Shown here: positions 46,705 to 58,316 of the stretch, piece after piece
Position numbering within the stretch: the first letter of the stretch is position 1
Layout: every line of letters begins with the position of its first letter
From: Selaginella moellendorffii
Lineage: Eukaryota > Streptophyta > Lycopodiopsida > Selaginellales > Selaginellaceae
Length of the DNA: 64,000 nt
Assembly: GCF_000143415.4 (NCBI RefSeq)
Contig: NW_003314262.1
Location: 3,558,620-3,622,619, forward strand
Reading direction: 5' to 3'
Made by a program: the position numbers and the translations under genes
The notes under the pieces: generated by a model
What the model was told of the DNA's origin: nothing
What the model saw: only the letters and a program-made list of their open reading frames with translations
The model's database searches: none

Positions 46705-47471
46705 AACCTTCTAAATACGGGTTTTAGGGAATCTTTGTATATATTCTTATTACTCTCTTCAGTTTTCTGCTCTCCTTCATAGTTGCAAGCCATATGAACT
46801 CAGCGCTCCATTTTTGTGTTTGCCTGTTTCACGTCTCCTACCGATAAGACGAATGTGCTGTATGGTTGTTGTGTGGTTTCATTCAGATCCCAATGGCTCC
46901 CTACGATTTCGTTCCAAATGTGCAGTGCTCATTCCCTGGTTAAGTGCCACCCTCTGTATTCTTTCATTCGCCCAGGCTTGGAAGATTGGGCTGCAAATTG
47001 GGAGCTTGCGCATGGTGAAGGGAATCCCGAAAGTAGGAAACGCCTTGCTGCTGAGAAGAGAGTTCGAGCCACTTGCATTTTATCCCTGTTGCTGATGATT
47101 CCAGAGTTGAGAATATGTGCAAGCTTGCCTGTTGGTGCTTCCATGTTGATGATATCCTTGACGACTTGTAGGGCCTTGGAGCTGACTTTGGAGGTGCCAA
47201 GAGGCTTGTTAAGAGCTACCTTGGCATAATCCATGCCAGCGATTTTCCAACAGAGTGTCCGAGCTGTTGGAGGCAAGCGTGAATCAGGTGAAGCTGAAGA
47301 ATCTGAAAACGGTGATGGGCTTGGAGGGGCTGCTGACTCACCGTCGCGTGTTAGTTGGTGTATTTGTTATGGAAACTAATGGAGTATGGCATGGGATTCA
47401 AACTCCAGGACGACGCCGTTTCAAATCAGGACCTCCAAGAAGCTGAATGACTAGTTGCAGACCACGTAAGT
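46705..47471. other. Intergenic with unassigned open frames
   Basis: The longest frame, 46929-47276 (-), has no start context or domain I recognise. It probably includes the 3' untranslated region of the AOR gene and decayed sequence. Confidence 0.4.
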
Positions 47472-47774
47472 TGTGTCAACGACTTGTTTTGCTTCCTGGT
47501 GGACATTGCAGCTGGAGATACTCAGTTCAATATCGTCCACACGATTATGTGTGGCAATTCGGATTCAAAGAGCTTTTCTTTCGAGTACGCAGACGACAAA
47601 GCTCACAAACTGCTGCAGAGTATCGATCATCGATTCAAAAAGCTGTGCGAGAATATCAGAAGATCATGCTGCTACGATGGTGCAATGGAGGCTTACCTGG
47701 AAGGCTTGTCTCATATCATATCCGGGAACCTTGAGTGGCACTGGCAGACAGGACGATACAAACTGGTATCTTGA
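47472..47774 (+). pseudogene. Microbial-type terpene synthase-like C-terminal fragment
   Basis: The frame reads VNDLFCFLVD, a degenerate version of the metal-binding NDxxSxxxE motif (Ser replaced by Cys, Glu by Asp), then GDTQFNIVHTIM, and ends AYLEGLSHIISGNLEWHWQT then GRYKLVS and a stop. This order (NSE helix, then the GNLEWH...RY end) is that of the C-terminal part of class I terpene synthases, and the wording resembles the MTPSL enzymes of Selaginella. The Asp-rich first metal motif and all upstream exons are absent within the preceding 700 bp, so it is a fragment. Confidence 0.65.
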
Positions 47775-49918
47775 AAAATGTTGGTTTTCTTTTCAAGGTC
47801 CCTAGTCATTTTTTTAAGGAAAATATAAACATTCATTTTTCAGTACCAAGCGACTTGAGGTCCAGGAATTTGTCAGCCTTGTTCCCGCACTGTGCCTTTT
47901 TATTTTACACTCTCCTTTAGTAACAGTGTAGCCTTCGATGATTTCCGTTCATACAAGGCCTTTGAAAGAGGGAAGAGATCAAAGCTATACTTGGCCTATT
48001 GAATTCCTTCACAAAATTTCTCCAAAATTTTACGCAGGCTTCCACACCGGCTATGAGCAAGTCCTGCTCGATACCTCCTTTGCATATGCTTCCCATGTTG
48101 TTCACCCAAGTTCCACAGTAATTCAGGCCTTAACCGCCACAAGAATATTAGTGATGAGGGTGTAGAGCCAGCGTTGCACTGCCAGTCTCAATGTACCCTG
48201 GAAAATCTGCTTACGAAACATGCGAGGATATGTCATAGATGTAGTTGAGAGGGGGTTGACAAAGGCTACTTGATTTTCACAAAATGAAAATCTTGTTGAA
48301 AACTTTCAGACCCCACACCCCGTTGCAAACTTCCCAGAGCTTCACTCGCACTCCTATACTGGTTTGCAAGAACAATCTTGGGGCCAAACCCAGCTCTGTG
48401 GTAGCATTCGTATATGTCGCTTTTGTTCATTAACACGAGTTAGAAAACACAATTCTTTGTGCCAAGGAACAATGAACTTTCTTCTTCGTTACAACTAGGC
48501 AGAGCTCAATGAGAAAAAATGCAAGCTAAATTCTGGGAAGTGTATGTTTAAAATTTCAAAACTCCTAAGGTTTGGATGGCCATTGAAAACGAGTTGGGTT
48601 AATCATCACAGGAAAGCCAGTGCTATGAATTCCTTGGTACAATTTCTATAACTTGGATTAAATCTGCAGTAACAAGTATTAACATTCACCAATTTTGTGT
48701 GTGTTAGCAAGATAGCTATTAATAAGCATGGAATGTTTTTTGAACACTTTCCTCTCCCACAAAAACATATTTGAAGACTTATTTCTACATGGCCCTTGCA
48801 TGCCCATAACCTTAATATTTAAAACATTTTAACTTACAGCCACAAATATCAAACTCTATATTAATATGTCCTGTATTTGGAAAATTATATATTGATTGAG
48901 TACCTTTAAGCAATTTGCTAGTAAGTGGCAATAACTTAATGCTGAAGTGTCACTCTTGATGAAATAATAATATAGCCACTATGACCAAACAATTCAAGAA
49001 CCAAATAAAACATATTTTGATATCCCACTCCTATTCCATATGATCAGTTTTCTTAGAAAACTATCTTTATGATTTGAAAAGAAATTATAATTATAATTTG
49101 AAAAGTAGTTTTCTATATTATTAAAATTCAAATTTGAGAAACAAAAACATCACAAATACCAGTTTTTAATTCTTTTTTTATTTTTCATTGTCACAAGTAA
49201 AAATAAAATTTGGGGTATTAGTAGATATAAAAACTTAAATAGATATATATTTTATTTTATAATTGAAAATAAATACAATGTAGTAATTAATATATATAGA
49301 ATACAGTATTGAAATTAAATAATATTTGGTCAGGATTAAAAATTTATTCTTTAGTTGAAGAACATTGCAATACAAGCACCAGCAATTGCAATTAATAGTG
49401 AGTATTTTAATTAATATTAAAAATTAATATTTTTATATTTCATAAGTGATTTTGATATATTGAAACCCCAATATGTTGGGCCCTTATATTTCTCATAATT
49501 TTAATTTTATAATTATTTTAAATAATAATTATTTTTATAATTTTAAAGGATTGATATCATGTTTAAAATTATATCAACTTTAATAATATTCCTTTTTTCC
49601 CTCCTATGCAAAAGTAACAAATTTGTAATTACATAAAAAAATGTTTTGAGAGTATGGAAGTTTCACATAAACTTTTAAAAAAATCGATGTCAGAACATAA
49701 ACAGAAAAAATAAAAACAAAAACATGTGAGAAAAGAATTTATTATTAACAAAAGTTTTATTGATATACATTAAGTTGGAAAACTAATTTATTCACTTTTA
49801 CTGAAATTTAATATAAAGGATATATCTTTCCTTATATATATATATTAAGAAATATTCAAAATGAAAGGTCCTGGGTTTAGGGTTTATGGTATCTAGTTCT
49901 TAAAGAGAATGGAGGCCG
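47775..49918. other. AT-rich intergenic, no gene seen
   Basis: Over 2 kb with A/T content rising toward 49.9 kb. Only short, unconvincing frames (for example 47938-48165). No repeat match to other parts of the window was noticed. Confidence 0.6.
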
Positions 49919-52900
49919 ATGGCACACAACTCAAGGAGGTTGAGACCCTTGCTGCTATCGGGGTGTGCTACATTTGGCTTCGGCAGCAGGCGATCGTTCT
50001 CAGGTGGGTTTAGATGCTCCAGTGGAAGCCGCTGGAGGAGATTGATCGATTTGTCCAGAACAGGTGTGGAAGATCGAAGCAATGCGGGTAGAATTGCAAA
50101 GAAAAAAAGCGCTTCAAAGTTAGAAAAAGAATTTCAGGGTAGTATAAGGCTTGGGGAGGCCTGGAAGGTATTTTGTCACAAGTTCTCAAGGGATTTTACT
50201 CTGGTGGAGGAGGCTACATGCTCGTCCCTTGTTCATGGATTCGTGGAAGCTGAGAAGCTAGCCGAGGCCGAGAAAGTTCTTCGAGTGATGTTTCAGCAAG
50301 GGATTTTTCCGGCTCCCTTGCTCTTCACCAGCGTCATCCAGGGATGGTGCAACGTTGGGAGAACTTTCGAGGCGGTGAAAATTTTCTCCCTGATGGAAGA
50401 GTGCCACTCTCCATACCCGGACGTTTACAACGTTCTGATAGACAGCCTTTCGAAGAGGCAGGAAACAGAGGCCGTAAAGAAGATGGTGCAAGTGATGGTG
50501 GACAGAGGGTGTTTTCCCGACTCGTTTACTTTCACCACCATCTTGTGTGGGCTCTGCAAGGCTGGGAAGATGGACGAGGCGGAGCTCGTTATGGACGAGA
50601 TGAGAGGCAGGATGATACCACCTTACTTTGCAACATCGATCTTTCTGGCGCACGAGCTATGCTTGCGAGGAAGCATGGAGCGTGCCTTTCAGCTACTGGA
50701 GATTATGCCAGTTGCAAACTCTAGCGCCTACAACATCGTCCTAGTGGCGCTTTGCAAGGCTGCCAGAGTGGACGATGCCTTGGAGCTGGCGAGAACGATG
50801 TCCGAGAAAAGAATACCTCTCGCGGCCGGTTCTCTCGACGCTGTTCTTGTCGGGCTCATGGATTCCGGAAGGATAGACGAGGCGCTGCAAGTTTACAGGG
50901 AGAACAGGAGTGAGCCTTGTCTCGTCACCTTGAACGTGCTTCTCGAAGGATTTTGCTCGCGAGGACAAGTCGACAAGGCTCGCGAGCTTCTCAGAGCGAT
51001 GCCCGACGAGGAGTGTGCTCCCGACGAAGTGTCCTACTGCACGGTTTTGGACGGGCTTTGCAAGGCCGGTCGCGTCGAGGAGGCAGTCCGGCTGTTTGGT
51101 GACAGAGAACTTCCGTCTAGTTCTTCGAGTTCCTCGCCTCCAAGCCTCCGGGGATACAATATCGTCATCCTGGGACTGTGCCAGAACGATAGAATCGACG
51201 AGGCGGTCCAGATGTTCGAGAAGATGAACGAAAGAAACGTATCACCGGATAGCTGGAGCTATGGTATCCTCATCGACGGCCTCGCCAAGGCAGGGAAACT
51301 TAACGACGCTCGCGACCTTTTCCAAAAGCTTCTACACTCGGGAGTGACTCCCTCGACGGTGGCCTACACGAGTCTCATTCACGGGCTTTGCATGGCCAAC
51401 AGCTTCGACGATGCTCGCGAGCTCTTCGCGGACATGAACCGGAGAGGCTGCCCTCCAAGCCCGGTGACTTACAACGTTATTATCGACGCGAGCTGCAAGA
51501 GAGGAATGCTGGAGGAGGCCTGCGACTTGATCAAGAAGATGATAGAAGATGGTCACGTCCCGGACGTGGTGACTTACAACACGGTCATGGACGGGCTCTG
51601 CAAGTCCGGCCGAGTGGAAGAAGCTCTCCTCCTGTTCAACGAGATGGAGCGCCTGGGCTGTACTCCAAACCGTCGCTCACACAACACTATCATCCTCGGC
51701 CTGTGCCAGCAGTCGAAGATCGATCAAGCCTGTCAAGTTTTCCACGAGATGGAAGCGCGAGACATACCACCGGATAGCTGGAGCTATGGAATCCTCATCG
51801 ACGGCCTTGCCAAAGCTGGGAAGCTCAACGAGGCCTACAAGCTCTTCCGGAGGATGCTCGACTCGGGCATCACCCCCTCGGCCGTGACATACAACGTTGT
51901 GATCCACGGGATGTGCTTGGCCTACACTCTGGACGAGGCACTGGAGCTCTTCAAGAGCATGAGGAGCAAAGGCTGCCGCCCCAGCCGCTTCACCTTCAAC
52001 ATCCTGATCGACGCTCACTGCAAGAGAGGAAAGATGGACGAGGCTTTCAGGCTGCTCAAGAGGATGACCGACGATGGCCACGTCCCGGACGTGGTGACTT
52101 ACAGCACACTCATCTCCGGGCTTTGCTCCATCGCCAGAGTCGATGATGCCCGCCACCTTTTGGAAGACATGGTGAAGAGGCAGTGCAAGCCGACGGTGGT
52201 GACGCAAAACACGCTGATTCACGGGCTGTGCAAGGCGGGCCGGATCAAAGAAGCTCGAGAGGTGCTAGACGCGATGGTTTCCAGCGGGCAGTCCCCGGAC
52301 GTGGTGACTTACAACACGCTCGTCCACGGGCATTGCCGGGCGGGGCAAACGGAGAGAGCCCGGGAGCTCCTCTCGGACATGGTCGCCCGGGGGCTTGCTC
52401 CAAACGTGGTGACTTACACTGCGCTCGTCTCGGGGCTTTGCAAGGCCAACCGGCTTCCGGAAGCTTGCGGGGTGTTCGCGCAGATGAAGAGCTCCGGCTG
52501 CGCTCCAAACTTGTTCACGTACACTGCGCTGATACTCGGGTTTTGCTCCGCGGGTCAGGTCGATGGAGGGCTCAAGCTCTTCGGGGAGATGGTCTGCGCA
52601 GGGATCTCTCCCGACCACGTCGTGTATGGGACACTGGCAGCGGAGCTTTGCAAGAGCGGCAGGAGTGCTCGGGCACTGGAGATACTCCGCGAGGGGCGAG
52701 AGAGCTTGCGGAGCGAGGCGTGGGGTGACGAAGTGTATCGCTTTGCCGTGGATGGTTTGCTCGACGCAGGGAAGATGGAGATGGCGCTGGGGTTTGTGAG
52801 GGATATGGTACGAGGTGGGCAGCTCCCGGCTCCGGAGAGGTGTGCTAGTTTGGTGGCGGGGCTTTGTAAATCGGGGCAGGGAGGAGAGGCCCGAGCGGTG

Positions 52901-53035
52901 CTGGAGGAGATTATGGACTTGGCGTATGGTGGAAAGGCACGAGGCAAAGCGGCCAAGTTTGTGGAAGAGATGGTTGGCAAAGGATATGAGATTGAAGATG
53001 GAGTTTTGAAGCCTCTACTCTCTACATTGAAGTAA
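49919..53035 (+). CDS. P-class pentatricopeptide repeat protein, 1038 aa
   Basis: Single-exon gene with an ATG start (another ATG at 49909 is out of frame). The first about 60 residues are Arg/Ser-rich and poor in acidic residues, typical of organelle targeting. From about residue 100 to 1000 there are more than 20 tandem 35-residue repeats of the VTYNTLIDGLCKAGRVEEA type. There is no E, DYW or SMR domain, so it is a P-class protein expected to bind organellar RNA for stability, processing or translation rather than C-to-U editing. Repeats starting SWSYGILIDGLAKAGKLN occur twice exactly 525 bp (five repeats) apart, showing an internal block duplication. A Ser-rich insertion (residues about 398-410) interrupts one repeat. 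Confidence 0.95.
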   Translation: MAHNSRRLRPLLLSGCATFGFGSRRSFSGGFRCSSGSRWRRLIDLSRTGVEDRSNAGRIAKKKSASKLEKEFQGSIRLGEAWKVFCHKFSRDFTLVEEATCSSLVHGFVEAEKLAEAEKVLRVMFQQGIFPAPLLFTSVIQGWCNVGRTFEAVKIFSLMEECHSPYPDVYNVLIDSLSKRQETEAVKKMVQVMVDRGCFPDSFTFTTILCGLCKAGKMDEAELVMDEMRGRMIPPYFATSIFLAHELCLRGSMERAFQLLEIMPVANSSAYNIVLVALCKAARVDDALELARTMSEKRIPLAAGSLDAVLVGLMDSGRIDEALQVYRENRSEPCLVTLNVLLEGFCSRGQVDKARELLRAMPDEECAPDEVSYCTVLDGLCKAGRVEEAVRLFGDRELPSSSSSSSPPSLRGYNIVILGLCQNDRIDEAVQMFEKMNERNVSPDSWSYGILIDGLAKAGKLNDARDLFQKLLHSGVTPSTVAYTSLIHGLCMANSFDDARELFADMNRRGCPPSPVTYNVIIDASCKRGMLEEACDLIKKMIEDGHVPDVVTYNTVMDGLCKSGRVEEALLLFNEMERLGCTPNRRSHNTIILGLCQQSKIDQACQVFHEMEARDIPPDSWSYGILIDGLAKAGKLNEAYKLFRRMLDSGITPSAVTYNVVIHGMCLAYTLDEALELFKSMRSKGCRPSRFTFNILIDAHCKRGKMDEAFRLLKRMTDDGHVPDVVTYSTLISGLCSIARVDDARHLLEDMVKRQCKPTVVTQNTLIHGLCKAGRIKEAREVLDAMVSSGQSPDVVTYNTLVHGHCRAGQTERARELLSDMVARGLAPNVVTYTALVSGLCKANRLPEACGVFAQMKSSGCAPNLFTYTALILGFCSAGQVDGGLKLFGEMVCAGISPDHVVYGTLAAELCKSGRSARALEILREGRESLRSEAWGDEVYRFAVDGLLDAGKMEMALGFVRDMVRGGQLPAPERCASLVAGLCKSGQGGEARAVLEEIMDLAYGGKARGKAAKFVEEMVGKGYEIEDGVLKPLLSTLK

Positions 53036-53182
53036 ATTATTTCTAGGTTTAAAGTTTAACATGATACCAGAATTCATTTTTATTGAATATCCTGAAGTTA
53101 TATATTATAGCATTTTATATTTAAATTGTAAAGTAAGTAAGGTTTTACTTTTAAATTTTTTAATGATTAATTTTTTAATAAC

Positions 53183-54070
53183 TTAGCAAAAAGTATTAGT
53201 CGACCAAAGTGGTATAATTTTAATGTTTGTAGAAAAACGTTTTTGATAGTGCTTATATAAAACTAAGTTACAATCATTTTGTAAAAAAAGATATGTAGTC
53301 ATTATACAACTAGGTTGATCTTTACAATATTTGTTTGGTGACCATAAAATAATTTTATTTTCAGAATAAAACACTAAATTTCCATCAGGTTGCAATATTT
53401 TTATGATTTCCTAAAATTGACCATCTTGATTTATTATGTATATAAAGTTCTAGTTTACAATTAGGATGTAAATAAAGAAATGCTTTTTTTGTTTCAAGAT
53501 CTTATAAAATGATAAGGCAATAAAATATTGTAAATTGTGGAACTAATTAATGTGTTTAAATAAATCTGGCAGTCATTTAACTCACTTGTTTTCATTGATA
53601 ATATTTGTATCGATCCTCCTTCAGGAGGTATGTTACTAATCAAATAATAAATACATATATTCTTGATGTTATAGAAATCATTCTAGATCCAAGTCTTAAA
53701 AGCTCTTCATAATATTCCATTATTAATTTAGCTAAATCATGGTACTATTTCTCTCTTCTTCCTCCGAAGGGTTAGTTGAACAATATACATAATTTTCCCT
53801 TCTTTCAACACTATAAAGCCATATTTGCATAGTAACAGTTATATTGCCCTGAATCCCATCTTCTAGGATTACTTCATTGTCAATAGATTGGCCTATTTGT
53901 ATGGTATCTTGAGATGGAATTGCATTATGTACCATCATAAGTAATCTTGAAACAACTATACTTGTAGTATTTGGATGTATAAGATTTATATCTTGTGATC
54001 TATAATCAAGTCTAGATGTATAAACAAATTTTAAAAACAGAAAAACAAGAAATGTAATACTTATATCCAT
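53183..54070 (-). pseudogene. Decayed lectin-like secreted protein gene
   Basis: The two ends match the intact gene at 60325-61227: an N-terminal piece with signal peptide (54070-53732) and a C-terminal piece with ILWSPNKYC and NDCNLVLYKH (53395-53183). The middle carries frameshifts and stops. It is the first member of the duplicated lectin-KUP-DEAH4 block. Confidence 0.85.
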
Positions 54071-54219
54071 ATATTCTTCTTTTAAAAGCTACAATCAACC
54101 GTTTAATAAGAAAGGTATTTTATATAAAAAACTTTTCTTGTTAATATAAAAAGAAAAGAACCACAGGATAAGTTAAAGAAGTAACTTCTACAAAAACGAA
54201 AGGTGACTTTAGCCACATA

Positions 54220-56980
54220 TCAAATGTTATAAACCATCCCTACGTGAAGGAGGCTCTCGTGAGGTACATGGTATATCACACTCGTGTCCCTGCACAGCTT
54301 CCGCAGGAAACTATACCCCGAGTTGATGGCTTGCCGCTTGAAGAAGCCCGAACCTTGCCTTGCTCGCATCACAGTGCTCCCCATTATGTGAACGATCCCA
54401 TCTTCCTTGCACTTGATCAGAAACGCGCACTCGTCCTCCTCCTCTCTCAAGCTCCTTGGAGTTTGCCGCTGGATCGAGGAGACGCTTGACGCTGTCAAGC
54501 AAATCTCACTGCCAGTGATGGTGTGCCCGTCCACCTGTGCTTGCAGTGGAGGAGCCGCGCCGCAGCTTTCCAGGGACCCGTTGCTCGTCACGGTCTCTTC
54601 CGACTGCTCGTCCACGCTCTCCATGAGCGACTCGTAGCGAATGAAGGCGGCCAGTGCGCGGATGAGAAGCTCGTCGAAGTGGTCGTCCTTCTTGTGGAGA
54701 TCCTTGTAGCCGTACCTCACCACGCAGCGGTACATCCGAAACTGCTTGGGACCGATCCTCCTCAGCAGGAACCTCTCTTCTTTGGCGACGGTGCTCACCG
54801 GGAGATACTTGACGCACACGAAGGTGAGGATGGAGTGGACCGCTGGAAAGTGCGTGAGGAAGTGCGAGAAGATCGATGGAACCCCGTGAGCTAGCTCGGT
54901 GTAGAACAGGCCGATTCCTGGCAGCCTCACCATCCCGAGGCTTGGGCCGAGCTGGAGGATCCATCCAAGGGACACCTTGTTCTGGAGCTCAAACTTGTGC
55001 CTCTCGCAAGAGCCGTAGTGCCAGAAGTACATGACTGCCATGAGAACCGAGCCTATCGCCAGAGGAACCCATCCCCCGCTCGTCACCTTGAACAAAACCG
55101 ATGAAAAGTAGAGCAACTCCAGCGAGCCAAACACCGCCAGGAAGGAGAAGGCCAAGTAGAGGTTGCTGTGCCATATAAGAATCATAACCATAGCCAACAA
55201 AAACGTTGTCACGACCATGACGAGCACGACTGCCACACCTGCGAGGGCACAATGGTGAGAAAAAAACTGTTAAACTAGAGATTACATTTAAAAGCTTACC
55301 GTATGCATTTCCGATCTGCTGTGTCTCCCGGAAACCCGCTGTTATCAGCAAGCAGGCGACCATCAGGGTCCAGTTTACCTCGGGAACGTACACTTGTCCC
55401 AGAAACCTGTGCGACGTGTGAACTATTTTTACTCTTGGGAAGCAACCAAGCGCTACGGCCTGCTTGACGATGGAAAACGTAGCCGAGATCGTTGCTTGGC
55501 TTGCTATAATTGCAGCTGCTGTCGCAACTACGAACATCGGCCAGTAGATAAACGGTCTATTCGGTATCGAGTTGTAAAATGGTTCGTCAACATCCCGTGG
55601 ATACTTCATAAGATAAGCAGCTTGTCCCATGTAAGCTGCTATTAAGCACGGAAACACTATAATAGTAAACGCAAGCTGCCATGGTGCGACTTAGTGAACA
55701 CAGTTTACAAATAAGCAGCTTGAAACTTACTTGGATGGATTGCGCCGTGAAATGGCCCAAGTCTGCAAATAAAGCTTCGGCTCCTGGAAAATTAGCGGAT
55801 CCGGAGATGAGAGATTGCCAAGGAAAACAAACAAAGCTTCACCTGTAACGGAAAGAACGACACCTCCAAGGGAAATCCATGCGGTCACTCCTTGAGCACG
55901 AAAGTAACGAAAAATGTAAACAGGCGAAAGAGCCTTGAAGACAGGAGGATAATGAACAAAGATGTTGTAGATTCCTATAGTGCCAATTGAAATAAACCAG
56001 ATGAAGATAATTGGCGCGAACATAAAGCCGACTTTGGCAGTTCCAAATCGTTGCATGCTGAATAGAGCAACCAGAATCAATAAGGAGAGAATGAGAACGC
56101 TCCCTGTTAGCAGAACGCATTACCGTTAGAAGTTCACAATATCGGAAGAGAAAAATAGAAAAACCAACCTTTTGGAAGCTCCAAATGGGAGAGTCGGATT
56201 CCCTGAACTGCTGATAGTACTGCATTTTGATAGACAACAAGTGTTATCCTTAAACAGACACGCGCTTCAAGGCCAGCACACCTGATATTGACGGAGACAG
56301 CATGCCGTCTCCGATAACCATGCTGGTACCAAGAAGGACAAGCACCAGCAGTATCTTCTGTAAGAAAAGGCTAGTCTCAAGTGCATTTTTCAGCTTGTAA
56401 GCAGTTGACTTCTTGGACATGGGCCGAAAACTATAAGTTGTCAATGCTCTGTCCGTATGGTGCTGATTGGGAATTGTGTTGACTTTGGCATGTCTACAGA
56501 TCAAGGAATACAGAGCAAAAGTTCCACCTAGAAAAAAGAAAACCGAAGAAGAATCAGGGGTTTCTCCAATCTTAATGAACTCAACATACCCTCTCCGTTG
56601 TCATTCGCTCTTAATGCAAAAAAGACGTACTTCACGAGAGCAATCAGAGTGATGGTGTAGATGATCAGCGACAGTGTTCCCAAAAGGTCATTCCGGTCCT
56701 TGATACCGTCGGGAAAGATGTTCGAGAAGACATACAGTGGAGAAGTTCCCAAGTCTCCATAGACAACTCCAAGGCTCAAGAACGCTAAGCGCAGAGTCGT
56801 GGTTGTCGAGAGTTTCTGACAGCGACGACAGGGTTTGAGAACCTCAAAAAGCACACAATTGCAAGTTACCTTCGCCGTGTGCAAATTGTGTACACGATCG
56901 GCTTCCTCCCCGAACGGTTGATCAATCCGGTCCAGATTCCACATGTAGCCTTTACCGGGGGAATCCTCAGCCTCCGCCAT
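54220..56980 (-). CDS. KUP/HAK/KT potassium transporter
   Basis: Eight exons close in frame to 780 aa: 56870-56980, 56590-56815, 56282-56527, 56169-56219, 55843-56103, 55731-55783, 55300-55675 and 54220-55238. The usual length is about 780 aa. The family signature [16 protein letters not shown] is followed by about 12 membrane segments, [54 protein letters not shown] and [12 protein letters not shown]. The C-terminal cytosolic region ends [26 protein letters not shown]-like, as in angiosperm members. It is a proton-coupled K+ uptake carrier of the plasma membrane or tonoplast. The 5' region is duplicated in decayed form at 62390-62720. Confidence 0.95.
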
Positions 56981-57069
56981 CGCTGCAAAATTGAGCGAGC
57001 TTAAACACCCCCAAGACCTCACACTGGAGCAAACTATCCACACCTTGGAATAACACGGAAGAGCCAAGA

Positions 57070-57890
57070 TCAGAATGGAGGGACCCCAGCAGCGATAGAA
57101 AACGATTTCATTGACTGCAGCAGCATATCCGCTTCGATGATGACATCTTTCACAGTGAGAAGAACCACCTGCGCACAGAAGATTTGCAGAGATATCACAA
57201 AATACCATACACGCACAACCGACACTGCCATACCGGAAACCGTGCAGGAGTGGCCACCACAGCAGCTTTGGCTTTTTGGCAACGCCATATATCGCTCTCG
57301 AGCAGCATCTACGGCTTCTTCGTTAGCTGGTTGGGAGACGGCACTGGCGGGTCTGGGCTCCAATAATACGTCAAAGGCGTCCTTGGCGCTTTTGGCAGGC
57401 TGGAACTTAAAAGCTTGTGATGTCCGGGTCCTGAAAGCTTCACCAGCGTCGGTTGATCCGATCGGCATATCTCCCTGATATAAAGAAGGCCGTGTCGCCG
57501 TTACTCGTGGTAAAGAAATCAAACTCCAACTTGTGTCCACTTTCCATCTTGCCAAGCTGTTGAGCCATCTTACGGTACCACCCGCTCTGATCTGAAAGCC
57601 CACTAGCGAGCGTGTTCGCAACGCCTTCTGCAAAAGCTTGGCGTAAATCCTTGTTTTCCGCTTCATGAAGTCACTTTTGCATGAACACAAACTCCGTCGC
57701 GTTAATCGTGCTCTTCGAATCGCAGTCTCCACTCCTGAATGCAATCGACTACCTGTCGTTGCGGATCGTCTTTCTTCTTCTTTGGAGAGTGGTAAAACAC
57801 CGAGTCGCCAGAGAGCATTCTCAAAGCTCCCGCTAGAGTCGAGTCCTGCCATGCGCTTGTCTTATGACGTCGCTACACTCTCTCCGTGGC
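57070..57890 (-). pseudogene. Decayed DEAH4 3' end
   Basis: On the minus strand this repeats the last part of the helicase gene at 62850-64000: KTRIYAKLLQKALRTRSLVG against the same region there, then PASAVSQPANEEAVDAARER against PASAVTQPANKEAVDAARER. A large internal deletion (OB-fold/HA2 part) and several frame changes rule out function. It lies immediately upstream of KUP, in the same order as the second block copy. Confidence 0.85.
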
Positions 57891-58132
57891 GTCGCTTCCC
57901 TCTACTCCACCTGGAAATGCGGAAGAACCAGGAGTCCTCCTCCTGGAGCTGGCCTAGGAATCGCGATTTTGATCAGCGAGCTCAAGGCGCTGTGCCGGGG
58001 AAAATTCCGCTAGAAAATCTGTCTGAGCCGCCGATTTGCGGGAGCTACATCTTACCTCTGCCGCCTTCCCTCAAGAACCCTAGAAGTGCTTAAAACGTAA
58101 ATTAGATTTTCCCGCCTAAAACTCGTTAAGAT

Positions 58133-58214
58133 CGTCGCCTGGGAGATTCGAACTCTCGCGGGCAGAGCCCATGTACTTAGCAGGCACACGCCTTAACCAC
58201 TCGGCCAAAGCGAC
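58133..58214 (-). tRNA. tRNA-Ser (anticodon GCU)
   Basis: 82 nt on the minus strand: acceptor stem GTCGCTT/AGGCGAC with G discriminator, D-arm GGCCGAGTGGTTAAGGC, anticodon loop CTGCTAA giving GCU, a long class II variable arm, and the T-loop GTTCGAATCTC. No intron and no encoded CCA, as expected for a nuclear gene. Confidence 0.95.
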
Positions 58215-58316
58215 TTACTACACAATGCGGTTCTCTTATTATTATAAACAAACACAGTTCATCCATCCTCCTCACCACGAGTTTGTAACTAGAATGTATG
58301 CCCGAGTCTGTTTCTA

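Noticed and set aside
46929-47276. 115-codon minus-strand frame as a gene
   Set aside because: No recognised domain, and it lies in the likely 3' region of the AOR gene.
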